Origin: Plenodomus lindquistii
Taxonomy: Eukaryota > Ascomycota > Dothideomycetes > Pleosporales > Leptosphaeriaceae
NCBI GenBank assembly: GCA_025504975.1
Contig: JANUWI010000018.1
Span: 868,001-932,000 of the forward strand
Length of the DNA: 64,000 nt
Direction: 5' to 3'
Shown piece by piece: positions 42,296 to 53,000 of the stretch. Below the pieces are notes generated by a model that saw only the letters and a list, made by a program, of their open reading frames with translations, was not told where the DNA came from and did no database searches. Positions within the stretch are counted from its first letter, which is position 1. Each line of letters begins with the position of its first letter. A program made the position numbers and the translations under genes.

Positions 42296-43492
42296 TCAGG
42301 ACTTCTTCGTACGCGTACTCCTTGTCGCTTTCGCCGGCGCAGCTCGAGCCTGACTAGCAGCCGTAGGCGCATCGAACGACCTCGTCGCCCTCTTCTTCAC
42401 CACTCTTGTAGCACCCTCGGTATCATCCTCCTCCTTGTCGTCCACCTTACGTTTCAACGAGCTCTTAGCACTCGACTGAACAGTTCGTGTGGTGGTCGCC
42501 GAAGCGCGTATACTTCGACTCGCTTCAGATGACGGCGGGGTGGGTGGACGCTCGCTGTTGCTCGCCGCAACTGGTGACTTTGGTTCATCTTCTGTAGCAT
42601 CCTTGTTCGCGTTGCGTTGTTGAGCCACCCACGAAAGTAGATTCTCCTCTGCGTCTGTGTCGTCTCCATCGTCTTCGCCTTCGAGCATGGCGTCTGCCAT
42701 TTCTCCTGCAATGTCATCGCCTGCATCTTTGTCGCTTGCCATGCGCATGGCGAATTGGAGGAGTTGCTGAGGGTCCATGCCGCTCAAAGGGCCTCCTGCT
42801 GAAGCCAGTTGGCGTTGTAGAGCTGCCATCAAGGCTTCTTGGCTGATCGCTCCGTCTGCTTCGTCGTCTTCCTCGTCCACATCGGCGTCCTCTCCTTCCT
42901 CGCCATCTTCGTCGACGTATGGTGGTGAAACTGGCGCAGGCGCAAATGCGACTTTGCCCTTGCCTTTGCCTGGCCTCGGTGGCCTGACGCTTGGTGACTT
43001 GGCCGGCTTTTCGGACGGCGATGCACGCGACCAATGTGGTGTGTTTGCCAGCTTTTCTCTCCAATCTTTCAGGAGTGAATAGGACGGCGCGTTGTCATCC
43101 AAGACTGCAACCGCTGGCTCGCGCTCCTTCTGAGACCGCCAGACAATAGGCGAATGTTCTAGGCGAGTCGCATCAGACTCGACGTCAGTGCTTCCCACCA
43201 GCCTCCTCTTGTTGCTGCGTGTTTGCTCGGTCGCGCGCTTCCTCTTCTGGCCAGTCTTTGCACCCTTGACGTCGTGCGCGACGGTAGCTGTATCATCGTA
43301 GCCGTCTGATCCATACTCGATGTCGTTGAAGTAGTCGAAGCGATCCCATTCCGCAGCGTCGTCATTGTCGCCGTAAGTAGGGGGTGGTGATGCGACGGCA
43401 TGTTCGGCCAAGTCGTCTGCCGCCATGTATTCATCCTCGACGTACAGCCAATCGTCGCCATAGTCGGAGTAGTCGTCGCCGTAATCACTCAT
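42296..43492 (-). CDS. Acidic, probably nuclear protein of unknown function
   Basis: 398 aa from the ATG at 43492. The N-terminus is very acidic and Tyr/Gly/Asp-rich (MSDYGDDYSDYGDDWLYVED). Two basic clusters (GQKRKRATEQTRSNKRRL and a C-terminal KKRATRSF/RSTRTKKS) look like nuclear signals. Low-complexity acidic blocks (EDADVDEEDDEADGA) flank a short helical part that may be the conserved core (ISQEALMAALQRQLASAG, MDPQQLLQFAMRMAS). No enzyme motif is seen. Acidic plus basic disordered layout suggests a chromatin- or ribosome-biogenesis-linked protein (inference). Confidence 0.68.
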   Translation of the reverse strand: MSDYGDDYSDYGDDWLYVEDEYMAADDLAEHAVASPPPTYGDNDDAAEWDRFDYFNDIEYGSDGYDDTATVAHDVKGAKTGQKRKRATEQTRSNKRRLVGSTDVESDATRLEHSPIVWRSQKEREPAVAVLDDNAPSYSLLKDWREKLANTPHWSRASPSEKPAKSPSVRPPRPGKGKGKVAFAPAPVSPPYVDEDGEEGEDADVDEEDDEADGAISQEALMAALQRQLASAGGPLSGMDPQQLLQFAMRMASDKDAGDDIAGEMADAMLEGEDDGDDTDAEENLLSWVAQQRNANKDATEDEPKSPVAASNSERPPTPPSSEASRSIRASATTTRTVQSSAKSSLKRKVDDKEEDDTEGATRVVKKRATRSFDAPTAASQARAAPAKATRSTRTKKS

Positions 43493-44027
43493 GATTCGTA
43501 GCGTCTGAGAGTAAGGAGAAGGAGAAGGAGAAGGAGAAGGAGAAGGAGAAGGAGAGTGGTGGTGAGGCGAGAGTGGTGCAGCGACAACGTTGCGCTTGAT
43601 GAACAACAGCCACTAACCCCCATCGCCATTGCGCACTGTGCCACGACGACAAACACGACGAATAGCCATGCGCCATAAACTCAAGGTAACGAGCCACAGT
43701 GCTTACTTACTCGAGTCTGCGCAATCTCATTCACCCTCACCTTCACCCTCACCCACGTCTGCGCACTGTGGGCGCCTTCCCCATCGAGCCGTTGAAGCAC
43801 GGAACAGCCCGTGTTTACAAAGTCCTTGAGCAGAGACGAGGCGCGCCATTCCCCGCGGATTGACAGCGCCAAGCGCCACCGCGGCTGTCCCCCCAAAGCC
43901 GTGTGAAGCCGCACCGAGGCACCACGGATGCATCCTGCCACAAGACAATGGACTTTTGCACATAGCCTCTGCAAATATTAGGCAGTTTGCTTTCTCCCAT
44001 CTACGCTTTAGAACAGTGAAAAGAAAT
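43493..44027. promoter_or_regulatory. Divergent promoter region, acidic protein/MCC alpha
   Basis: 535 bases between two divergent start codons. Contains the GGAGAA repeat and a CACCCT-type short repeat at about 43733-43760. No individual factor site is claimed. Confidence 0.45.
43514..43556. repeat. GGAGAA hexanucleotide repeat
   Basis: Nearly seven perfect GGAGAA units just upstream of the start codon of the acidic-protein gene, i.e. in its 5' leader or promoter. Read through in frame it would add repeated Ser-Pro, but there is no upstream ATG in that frame. Confidence 0.85.
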
Positions 44028-46338
44028 ATGCGTGCTCTCCGAAAGTCAACCAACCTCTCCCGCCGCCTGCTTGCTAGCAATGGCACGCGGTACAACTCTA
44101 CGGCTGCACAGCCTGCTAAGGCGCTTACTTCCGTGCTCATTGCTAACCGGGGGGAAATTGCATTGTGAGAAATTTCTGATTCATGCGAACAAGTGTGAGA
44201 CTAATCGAATCACCAGACGAGTTGGCCGGACGGCATCAGAATATGGCGTCAAGACCACAACGCTATACACAGACCCAGATGCACATTCACAACACGCCCT
44301 GAGCTCGCCATATGCTGTGAACCTGGGAGATCCGTCTGCTTATCTCGATGGGGACCGCATCATTCAAATTGCGAAAGAGCAGGGCTGTCAGGGCATCCAT
44401 CCTGGGTATGGCTTTGTATGCACTCTCTCATCACAGCTCCAGACCATTGCTGATAGCATCATAGCTGAGTGAAAACCCAACGTTCGCGAGAAAATGCACA
44501 GAAGCTGGTATCACATTCATTGGCCCGCCATGGCAAGCCATCGAGTCCATGGGCAGTAAGAGGTAAGCCATAAGAAACTCATCAAAGCAGGCATATCACT
44601 GATCTTCTTCAGTGAGTCAAAGAACATCATGACTAAAGCGGGCGTCCCCTGCATCCCCGGTTACCATGGCTCAAATCAAGATCCCGAGCACCTCAAAGCT
44701 GAAGCCCTGAAAATCGGCTACCCAGTCCTCCTCAAAGCCGTCAAGGGAGGAGGTGGAAAGGGCATGCGAATTGTCCAAAATGAAGCCGAATTCCACAGCC
44801 AACTCGATTCGGCCAAATCCGAAGCCCGCAACTCTTTTGGCGACGAAGTCATGCTCGTTGAAAAATACATCACCACGCCCCGCCACATCGAAGTCCAAGT
44901 CTTTGCCGACTCGCACGGAAACTGCGTCGCTCTGGGCGAACGTGACTGCTCCATCCAACGGCGTCACCAAAAGATTCTTGAAGAATCGCCAGCACCCCAT
45001 CTCAAGGAAGAAATCCGCCAGGACCTCTGGGAAAAGGCTCGTCAGGCCGCATTGGCGGTTGGCTACCAAGGTGCAGGAACCGTAGAATTCATCTTCGACA
45101 ACGACACCGGCGAGTTCTTCTTCATGGAAATGAACACGCGTCTTCAAGTCGAGCATCCTGTTACCGAAATGGTTACAGGAACCGATCTCGTCCACTGGCA
45201 ACTCATCGTCGCAGAGGGCGGCAAACTGCCCCTCACCCAAGCTCAAATCGAACAACAAATTTCAGAGCGCGGCCACGCCATCGAAGCACGCATATACGCT
45301 GAGAACCCAGACATGAACTTCATCCCCGACTCCGGACCCCTTCTGCACCTACGCACCCCCACACCCTCGGAGACTGTAAGAATCGACTCGGGCTTTATTG
45401 CCGGTGACGAAGTATCCTCGCACTACGACCCCATGATCAGCAAACTCATCGTTCAAGGTCCCACCCGCGAAGCCGCCATCCAAAAACTCCGCGCCGCCCT
45501 CGAAGACTACGAAGTCGCAGGCCCAGTCACAAACATCGAGTTCATCAAGCGCATGTGCGTATCCCCCGACTTCATCGCCGGCGACGTAGAAACAGGCTAC
45601 ATCACCAAGCACCACACCGAACTCTTCGCGCCCACACCCCCCGCCCCCGAAGTCTACGCCCAAGCCGCCCTCGGCCTCGCACTACAAGAAATCGCCTTTT
45701 CAGCCCGGGGACTCGGCGGCCCCCCAATCACAGCCATAGGCTTCGGACACAACACAGGATTCCAGCACCGAGAATACAATCTCGTGTCTACGCCTGCCGA
45801 CGGAAAATCCGAGGCTACCACGACGCCCGTCACTCTGCGGCAAACCGCGCCTGCCAAGTTTGATATTAGGGTGGGACAGGATGTAAGTTATAGCAATGTA
45901 ACCGCTACCTTCTCACCTAGCACAAATACCCTGACTTCATTCTACCCGCACACCCGCCTCTCCTCAACATTCATCTTGTCCCCTTCGTCTCCTGGCTCCC
46001 CACCCGCAAACAACATGACGCTTTTCCAAACGGGGACCCAGCACCGTCTCTCTCTCGCGCTGCCGGCATGGACAACGAAAGCGCTGGGCGTAAAAGACGT
46101 AACGAATAGCGTGTTGGCGCCCATGCCGTGCAAGGTTCTACGCGTCGAGGTGAAGGAGGGGGAGACCGTGAAGAAGGACCAGCCGCTTGTGGTGATTGAA
46201 AGTATGAAGATGGAGACTGTGATTCGGAGTCCGCAGGATGGAGTCGTCAAGAGGGTTGTGCATGGGCAGGGGGATTTGTGTAAGGCGGGGACGGAGTTGG
46301 TAGAGTTTGAGGGAGGGGAGGGGGAGGGGAAGGCGTAA
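44028..46338 (+). CDS. mccA: 3-methylcrotonoyl-CoA carboxylase, biotin-carrying alpha subunit
   Basis: Four exons, 44028-44164, 44217-44415, 44465-44562 and 44613-46338, give 719 aa; introns are 49-52 bases. The Arg/Ser-rich start (MRALRKSTNLSRRLLAS) is a typical mitochondrial presequence. The biotin carboxylase half follows: TSVLIANRGEIALRV, HPGYGFLSENPTFA, ATP-grasp glycine loop LKAVKGGGGKGMRIV and EMNTRLQVEHPVTE. The C-terminal biotinyl domain carries VLAPMPCKVLRVEVKEG and VIESMKMETVI with the biotinylated Lys in ESMKME. With the beta subunit (not in the window) it carboxylates methylcrotonyl-CoA in mitochondrial leucine breakdown. Length and a single biotin domain without carboxyltransferase domain separate it from pyruvate and acetyl-CoA carboxylases. 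Propionyl-CoA carboxylase alpha is the main alternative, though fungi usually lack it. Confidence 0.93.
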
Positions 46339-46731
46339 GTAGGGATGGTGGGGAATAGCGAAAGGGTAGAGGATGGGAAGTATGGATATGAAAATGTTGG
46401 TTACGTGGAGATGTGAAATGATATGAAATAATATGAAACGAGATGAAATGATATAGATTCAATGTGTAATTAATATGATTTATCAAGACGCATCGTTTTA
46501 TTTGGACATCTGCCCGACTTTCGCACTCTCTCTCTCTCTGTCTCTCTCGTCTGAGATTAATTCTATTCTTCCTGTCTTTATACAACGAAAAAAAAAAGCC
46601 AATCCATGTATGCCTAAAAAAAAAAAGTAGAAGTGGGTGATTTTATATATAAAAATCAGGTTAGTCAGTGTGTTGATGTGGGTGGGGAAGGCGGCGGCTG
46701 CTGCTGCTGCTACTACTATAGAAGGCAAAGG

Positions 46732-46753
46732 TACATACATACATACATACATA
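46732..46753. repeat. TACA tetranucleotide microsatellite
   Basis: About five and a half perfect units. Confidence 0.85.
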
Positions 46754-46911
46754 TGTACCTAGCTACCCATTAGCTCAGCCTAGCTCATCTTTGTTTGTTT
46801 TGTGTACTACTGTGTGAATATACGTAGGTAGGTAGGTAGGAGGGCGGGGAACTAGATTAAATTAGTATAGCTAATAAATAAACAGAGGATATAAATAAGC
46901 TATTATAATAG

Positions 46912-46956
46912 ATGGCATAGGATAGCATGGCATAGCATGGCATGGGATAGCATAGC
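46912..46956. repeat. GCATGGCATA minisatellite
   Basis: Imperfect tandem units of GGCATA/GGATAGCAT; about five repeats. Confidence 0.7.
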
Positions 46957-48043
46957 AAAGGTTTAGTTTAGTGTAGGTGGCAGATTGATTGCGGATGTGG
47001 TTGGTTGCTTTCAAGATTATTATTATTTTTTATTTTTATTTTAGGTCAAGTTAGTATTGTCTTGTAAGCAGCCCAGGTTTTCCATCGAGACATTGAGGCT
47101 GTTCTATTCATTGCAGATATGAGGAGGGTATTTTTGCCTTCTTTTAAACAAAGTCTATTCGCTGTTTGGGTGTATGTTGTTGGTATCTATGTTTGTGCAT
47201 TCTCATCGCACACACGGACTCACACACACGCGCGCGCTATTTCGTCTCGTATGCTCGCTGTTGTAAGAGTACTTGGTACTCCACGCTACCCATATTTCCA
47301 GATAAAACAAAAAGACCCCCCTCTTCGCAGGAAGAGGAAACAATCCAAAAAGAAAAAAAAGCAGAAAGAGAAACAGGTACATACAATGTTGTATTAACCA
47401 TGACGCATAACATCTATCCGAAGAACAACAACAACAAGATACAATCATGACGATGAGGCATTGGAAACCCCCACTCAAAACTCCACATTTTTTCCTCCTG
47501 AACCCCGGGAAGCATGAGAAGCAGGGGTAACATACCAGTTCGCTTTCCTATGCATCGCAAACAATTTCTCACTATTTTTTCTTCGTCAATGTAAGAGAGA
47601 GGAATTCATACAACCGTATTAACGCATCCGATGGGATGTAAGAAAAAGAAGAAAAGAGGACGGAAAACATACTCGTCATGACGTATCGGACCGGGTGAAG
47701 AAGCAGAGAGAGACTGAAAAAGAGAGGGCCGATGCCATGTGCACGCCAAGCGAACATCGGTCGGCAACACCGAAGGAAACAACCAGACGGCATTGCTCGC
47801 GACAAGCCGCCTGAAACCCCAGGCACCGTGATGAAACATGGATGCTGACAATCAACCAGGCACAAGCATGGCGAAGGATTCAGCCGGCGCTCTTGAGGAC
47901 CGCCATGCACCCCGGTCGTTCGTAGGGGCTCCCTGCAAGTGCCGGGAAAAGCGGGTCAGCTTTGCAACGGCTGTCACGAACCGGGGTTAAGAACGCTTCC
48001 GGCACATGTGGCCTGAGAGCGGCGCTTCCCTATGGTCCTCGCT

Positions 48044-51000
48044 TTAAGGAGAGCCGTCGCGCCTCGTCTTCTTGTTCCTCTCGATTCTCTCGTTCCACCG
48101 CCGCTTTCCAACGCGCGTCTCAAAATGAGGTGCTACTTGGGTGACATCTTGTCCTTGGCCCATCATGCTGCTTCGCATTTTGTTGCGATAAGCATCGACT
48201 GATGAAAAGGTTAGTCGTCGCCCTCGAGTCATCGCACAACGGTTACTTACGAGATTTTTGCAGGAACAATGTCCTCCCCGCGAAGACACGGCTCTGGCTC
48301 CAGCTCATGCGATATCCAAGATCGTTCAGCGTAATCTCTTTTGAACGTTTCGCCCGTGTAAGACGAGGTTTTGGTACACGAGCCTCGCCGTCGAGGGTAG
48401 GCACAGGCACATTCATAGAACCAGCCAGAGGAAAGCTCGGATCTGCGTCGAGATCTGGCTCATCGCTAAAGACCTTGCTTCCACGCGGACTCGCGGGTGG
48501 CGATGTCATTTGCATGGCAAAGTAGCTGCGTGGGAAGACCGAGTTAGACTTGCGGTACGAGTCGGGCATCTCCTCCATCTTGACCGTGTCGAGAGTGACG
48601 CGAACTCGGACTCTAGTTCCCCGTTGCGCGTCATCTACGAGGATGAATTTGCGGCGCTTCGATTCTGGTAGGTCGCCGAACATGGCCAATTTTCTCTCTT
48701 CCTCGTCTTGCTCTTGCTGCTTCGAGACTGGGACGCTCGCGGCGTGAGGTGGTGGTGGTGGGTGTAGACCGTCGTGAATTGGAGGCATGCCACTTGAACC
48801 TGCTACCGAATCGCTTGACGGGTAGGTTGGGTAGAAGTTTTGTGCCTGTCGAACATCCGTGGGCGACCCATTCGGTGCTTGGTGATGATGAGTGTGCGAT
48901 TCACCGTATTCATTGGCTGTAAAAAAAGAAAATTAGCTTGCACGTTCTGGACAAATCAAGTACTTGACCCCTGCGCCGATCCAATATGTGCAACAATACG
49001 GGGTGCTGTGACGCGAATACATGCATGCCCGCATGGGCCGTGATATCGAGGGGTATTACATCAAGGAGTGTGTAATATACAGTACATGAAGTGCAAAAAA
49101 GACAGAGGTATCATTTAACATCCCAACAAATCGCGCTGATCTCATCACATCTGGTGAAACATACCGCTAACATCGTCACTTCCTCCGTGCGGTCCTCCAG
49201 GCCCATCATGGTGATGGTGCATCTGAGGACCGCCCATACCCATATTTGATGGCCTTGGTGGTGCTGTCAATCCGGCCGAGTTGGGAACTCCGGGCGCGCC
49301 TGGTCCACCTGGGCCTGCCATGTGGTTGCCATGAGGCGCCGACTGAGCCTTGCGAGTGGTCATCTTGGCCATGCGACGCACTCGTCGACTCCGTAGTCGT
49401 GGATCTTGGTTGCTGTTGCGCCAGCTGTCTACCGCTCGCTGGATAAGACCACGCTTTCCACGGAGACAGGGATTCAGTTGAGCCAATGCCCATCCGACAG
49501 TGTTGCACTCAGTCTCGTAGTGCAGGCGGTTGCCTTTGTATTGGTCCTTTGCACAGCATGCGCGGGGATACACGCAGTTCTCCGTCTTGAAGTCTTGCGG
49601 CAGTTCGTCGACATTGACCGACTCTACGTCGCAGCGAATGGTATACTCCATCTTGACTCGGTCGCGCGAGTACTCGAAAGCAATCCACTGAACACCGTTC
49701 TGGTCTTGCCTGACAACCAAAGGAGTGGTGGCGGGGATTGGTCCAGGCGCAGCGTTGGGGTTGACGTTGGGACCTCCTGGGGGTCCAGCATGCATGTTTG
49801 GTGTGCCGACTGGAGGACCTTGGGGGGGAGCTTGTGGAGGGCCAAGGCCTGAAGGAGGCCTCTGGAGTGGTGTTTGTGACATGCGCGACTTTGGACTTCC
49901 GGTCATTCCAGGGGTCTGAGGGTGCTGTGGGTGCTGTTGATGCTGCTGCTGCATGTGCTGGTTTTGCGGGTGTGACATGAGCAGTGACTGTGATGCCATT
50001 GGTTGCTGTGGCGCTGAAGAGGGATGCTGGGGGTACGGCGACTGCTGTGGTACAGGCGCCGAGGCATAGGGCGTGTAGTACATGGAAGGCGGCATCTGTG
50101 CAGGTGGCTGGCCATAGATTGGTCTTCCGTGCTGGTCATGCTGTGGCGACTGGACTGAAGCTGGCGAGTTTGACTGCGGGGTGTGATAGATTGGGGGATA
50201 GCCCGCGCGATTCATGGTCGCGGCCGCCATCAGCTCAGGTGTTTCTGTGCAGGATTAGTAATTGTTATTGAAAAACAAAAAATTGCAGCCCGCCGCGTCT
50301 TCATGTCCCTGGTGCAAGGCCAAGTCTTGACATGTTACACGCGTCAATCAACGCGTCCAGTCGCGTGAAAGAAGAGAAGATCAAAGTGCATACCTGAAGA
50401 AGAGTAGTTACTGGGCGCACTGTTGGTGCTGTACGGGCTCTGGTGGTGCTGCGAGTAGTACGGGACCTCTTGCTGCTGCTGTTGCTGCTGCTGCTGCTGT
50501 TGCGGCGGTGGGGGACCTTGGATTTGCTGGATGTAAGGCGACTGGTGCTGGGGAGGAACCTGAGGATTGGGATGCTGCGGCGAGGGGTAGTGACCCTGGG
50601 CTGGAGACTGTGTTGGGGCTGACTGGTGGGGGGAGTCAGGATGATGTTGCTGGTGTTGTTGATGTTGTGGATGGTGTTGCTGGTGGTGGACCACTCCCGG
50701 CCTAGAATGGTGGACCGGTAGATGGCTAGGCGGAGGCAAGCCCTGTGCCGAGTGGGGGTGATGCTGGAAGGGCACGTGAGTTAGCGACGCTGCAAGCACA
50801 ATGAGACAATGTAAGAAGAATAAGAGTTTGGAAGAATGCAGTGACAATGTGGTGCTGTGTGGTCTTGGTGTGGTAGGGAACGATGGACGTCTTGAGGATG
50901 GATTGCGGGGAGGGGCGGTCAATGATTCGCCTAGGATGACGAGGCTCGCAGGCGGCGTGCTGCAACAGCGTGGTATGTATGCGAGGGACAGGGCCTGTCG

Positions 51001-51334
51001 AGTGGCAGCGCGGTAGGGTATAGTTTATAGGATGGGGAGGGCAGGCTAGCAGCAGAGGGTGGACAGGGCGCGTCAAGCAACGTTGACAACGCAGCGGAAG
51101 AGTGGGAGCGGAAGGGCTACAAGGTTGGCAGGGATAGGGCTGCTGGGCATTGGGGGACAAAACGCAGCGGACTGGAAACAGACGACAAGGAAAGCGACAG
51201 GAGGTGCGACAGGGGAGGGGGGTCTTGGGTAGCAGGGCTGCTTGGCGGGAAGGGCATACCATGTAGGCAGAGAGAGGCCGGAGCTGGGGTGGGTGGTTGT
51301 GTGTGGACTGGGCCGGCAGAGGCTGCTGCAACAT
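48044..51334 (-). CDS. Large Q/P-rich putative regulator with DUF8032-like blocks
   Basis: Five exons (51334-51260, 50763-50394, 50244-49165, 48916-48251, 48198-48044) join in one frame to 781 aa. The first exon (MLQQPLPAQSTHNHPPQ) is linked by a 496-base intron ending at CTAAC...CCAG. The N-terminal half is Gln/Pro/His-rich, with an 11-Gln run (50471-50503). Two related conserved blocks follow: block 1 starts VQWIAFEYSRDRVKMEYTIR and includes FKTENCVYPRACCAKDQYKG, WALAQLNPCLRGKRGLIQRA and RLRSRRVRRMAKM. Block 2 (RRKFILVDDAQRGTRVRVRV, then YRKSNSVFPRSYFAMQM) repeats part of its pattern. The last exon has LDAYRNKMRSSMMGQG and a basic end (KKTRRDG). I associate this with the fungal DUF8032 family from memory. 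Low-complexity activator-like flanks and basic runs suggest a nuclear regulator (inference). Confidence 0.82.
50471..50503 (-). repeat. CAG-rich polyglutamine tract
   Basis: Coding repeat giving eleven consecutive Gln on the minus strand within exon 2 of the large regulator; mostly CAG with two CAA interruptions. Confidence 0.9.
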
Positions 51335-51467
51335 GCAAAAGAAACGAGGATGAAGGTGCCAACGGGCGTGAGGTGAGCGGACGCGGGCGTCTTTTGGCGC
51401 GGTGTCGAGGGCTCAAGGCTCAACGGCGACGAGGCAAAAGGGCCGAAGAGGGGCGAGGCGTCGTGGA

Positions 51468-51510
51468 GTGCAAGTGCAGGTGCAAGTGCCAGTGCCAGTG
51501 CAAGTGCAGG
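51468..51510. repeat. GTGCAA/GTGCCA hexanucleotide array
   Basis: About seven imperfect hexamers. Confidence 0.75.
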
Positions 51511-51789
51511 TTGGACTTGCAGGCAGTGGGCGGCGGCGGCGATGGGCAGAGGGGAGGATGCGGTGCAGCGGCGCGTGGGCGGACAAGGAAGCAGAGTCGA
51601 CTCACCATGTGTTGCGACGCTACAGGCGCCGGGTCTTCCTTATACCTCCGGGCCCTATCTGGGACGCGGTGCTGCGACATTGTTATTGTTGCGCGCGGTG
51701 GTTCAATTGCGATGGCAGGAGCCGGGCAGCGAGAGGGTCCGGGCGCGCGGGCGGTGATGGGCGAGCCTGCGAGCCTGCGAGGGTTTGGC

Positions 51790-51830
51790 GGCCTTGGATG
51801 GGCCTTGGATGGGCCTTGAATGGACCTTGG
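51790..51830. repeat. GGCCTTGGATG array
   Basis: Roughly four imperfect 11-base units with growing divergence. Confidence 0.7.
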
Positions 51831-52443
51831 AATTGGATGGGGGATGGGGGGGGACGCAGATGCAGTAGCGTGGCCTGCGCAATTTCAGGCTGGGAGAGCG
51901 ACCCGCTAGCGACGGCTGCTGGGCGTGAGCGACGGCGACAAGTTGCAAGGACAGCGGCCGTGGGTGCGCCGCTGGTGGAGACGGGCGTGAAATAAACGTC
52001 AAACAGCTAACGCCTCCCGCGACCAGCCACCTCCCTGCTGACTGCTGCACGCCGGGCCAAGGGGCTGGATTAGGCCGCCCACCCCGTGAGTGCGTGAGCG
52101 AGGGCCGGGATCAGGGGGCGACGCCGGCAAACCGTGCTGCTGCCCGGCGCAATGCTGCCAATGCGGGTCGAGGGCCTGCCTGTGGTGAAGGCGCCGCGAG
52201 CAAGCCCGAGAAGAGAGGGTCGATGCTGAGAATAGAAACGAGTGTATCAGCCATGTACACGCTATGTAATCGGGATTGGGGGGGCAGTTGGTGGACAGAC
52301 AGAGTGACTGTGGAGTACATGGTACACAGCAAGTAGACTTGTAAGTTGTGCAGCGGCGACGGCATAATCCGTCATCCATTACTAACCCAGGGCCACACCC
52401 ACACCCACACACTCTCTCTCTGAATACTCTGCATGTTACAATT

Positions 52444-52475
52444 CAGTCAGTCGTCAGTCAGTCGGTCAGTCAGTC
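52444..52475. repeat. CAGT tetranucleotide array
   Basis: Imperfect CAGT units interrupted by extra bases. Confidence 0.7.
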
Positions 52476-53000
52476 TGTACATGATGTGGGGCTTGTGGGG
52501 GCTATTGTTCTTGATATCCAAAGTCTGCAGTACAGCACCGTGTACACTCTCTCACGCCTCCATCTACCCACGAATCCATCCATCAGGTCAGGAGTCAGGA
52601 CTAACAGTAGAGTACCAAATCCATCAGACACTTGCCCTGTCTTGTTGCTGTTTGTCACTGTCAACACATGACATGTCGGTGTCTGTTAGTCGGCAATTCT
52701 CTAGCCCCATCCGCATGCCGTCATCGCGCCTGCCCTGCCCTGCCCTGCCCTGCTCGGCAACACACGAGATAGGCAGTCACCACCCCCGCCGCTACTACTA
52801 CTCTAGAGTACAGCCTACCTCGCTCCTTCCTCGTGGCGTCTTAGGCCGTCTGTTATAGTATACACCTACAGTACGCACTCTCCACTTGTTCACAATCAGT
52901 CAGCCACTGCCCATACCTTCTCCCTGCCCTACATAGAGTACTGTGTACACCATGTACTATCATGACCGCCGTGCCCTCGACCACCCCGTGCACCGTCCGC

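Larger units (their letters stand above)
46339..48043. other. A/T-rich, repeat-bearing tail-to-tail region
   Basis: 1.7 kb between the 3' ends of MCC alpha and the large Q/P-rich gene. Holds T/A runs, a TACA microsatellite (46732-46753), TAGG units (46825-46840) and a GGCATAGCAT-type minisatellite (46912-46956). No gene is supported. Confidence 0.6.
51335..53000. other. G/C-rich, repeat-laden 5' region of the large regulator
   Basis: Contains a GTGCAA/GTGCCA array (51468-51510), a GGCCTTGGAT array (51790-51830), a CAGT array (52444-52475) and a CCTGC run (52731-52753). Open frames here are long only because of G/C richness and overlap on both strands; none looks like a protein. Probably promoter and 5' leader of the gene ending its first exon at 51334. 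Confidence 0.55.
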
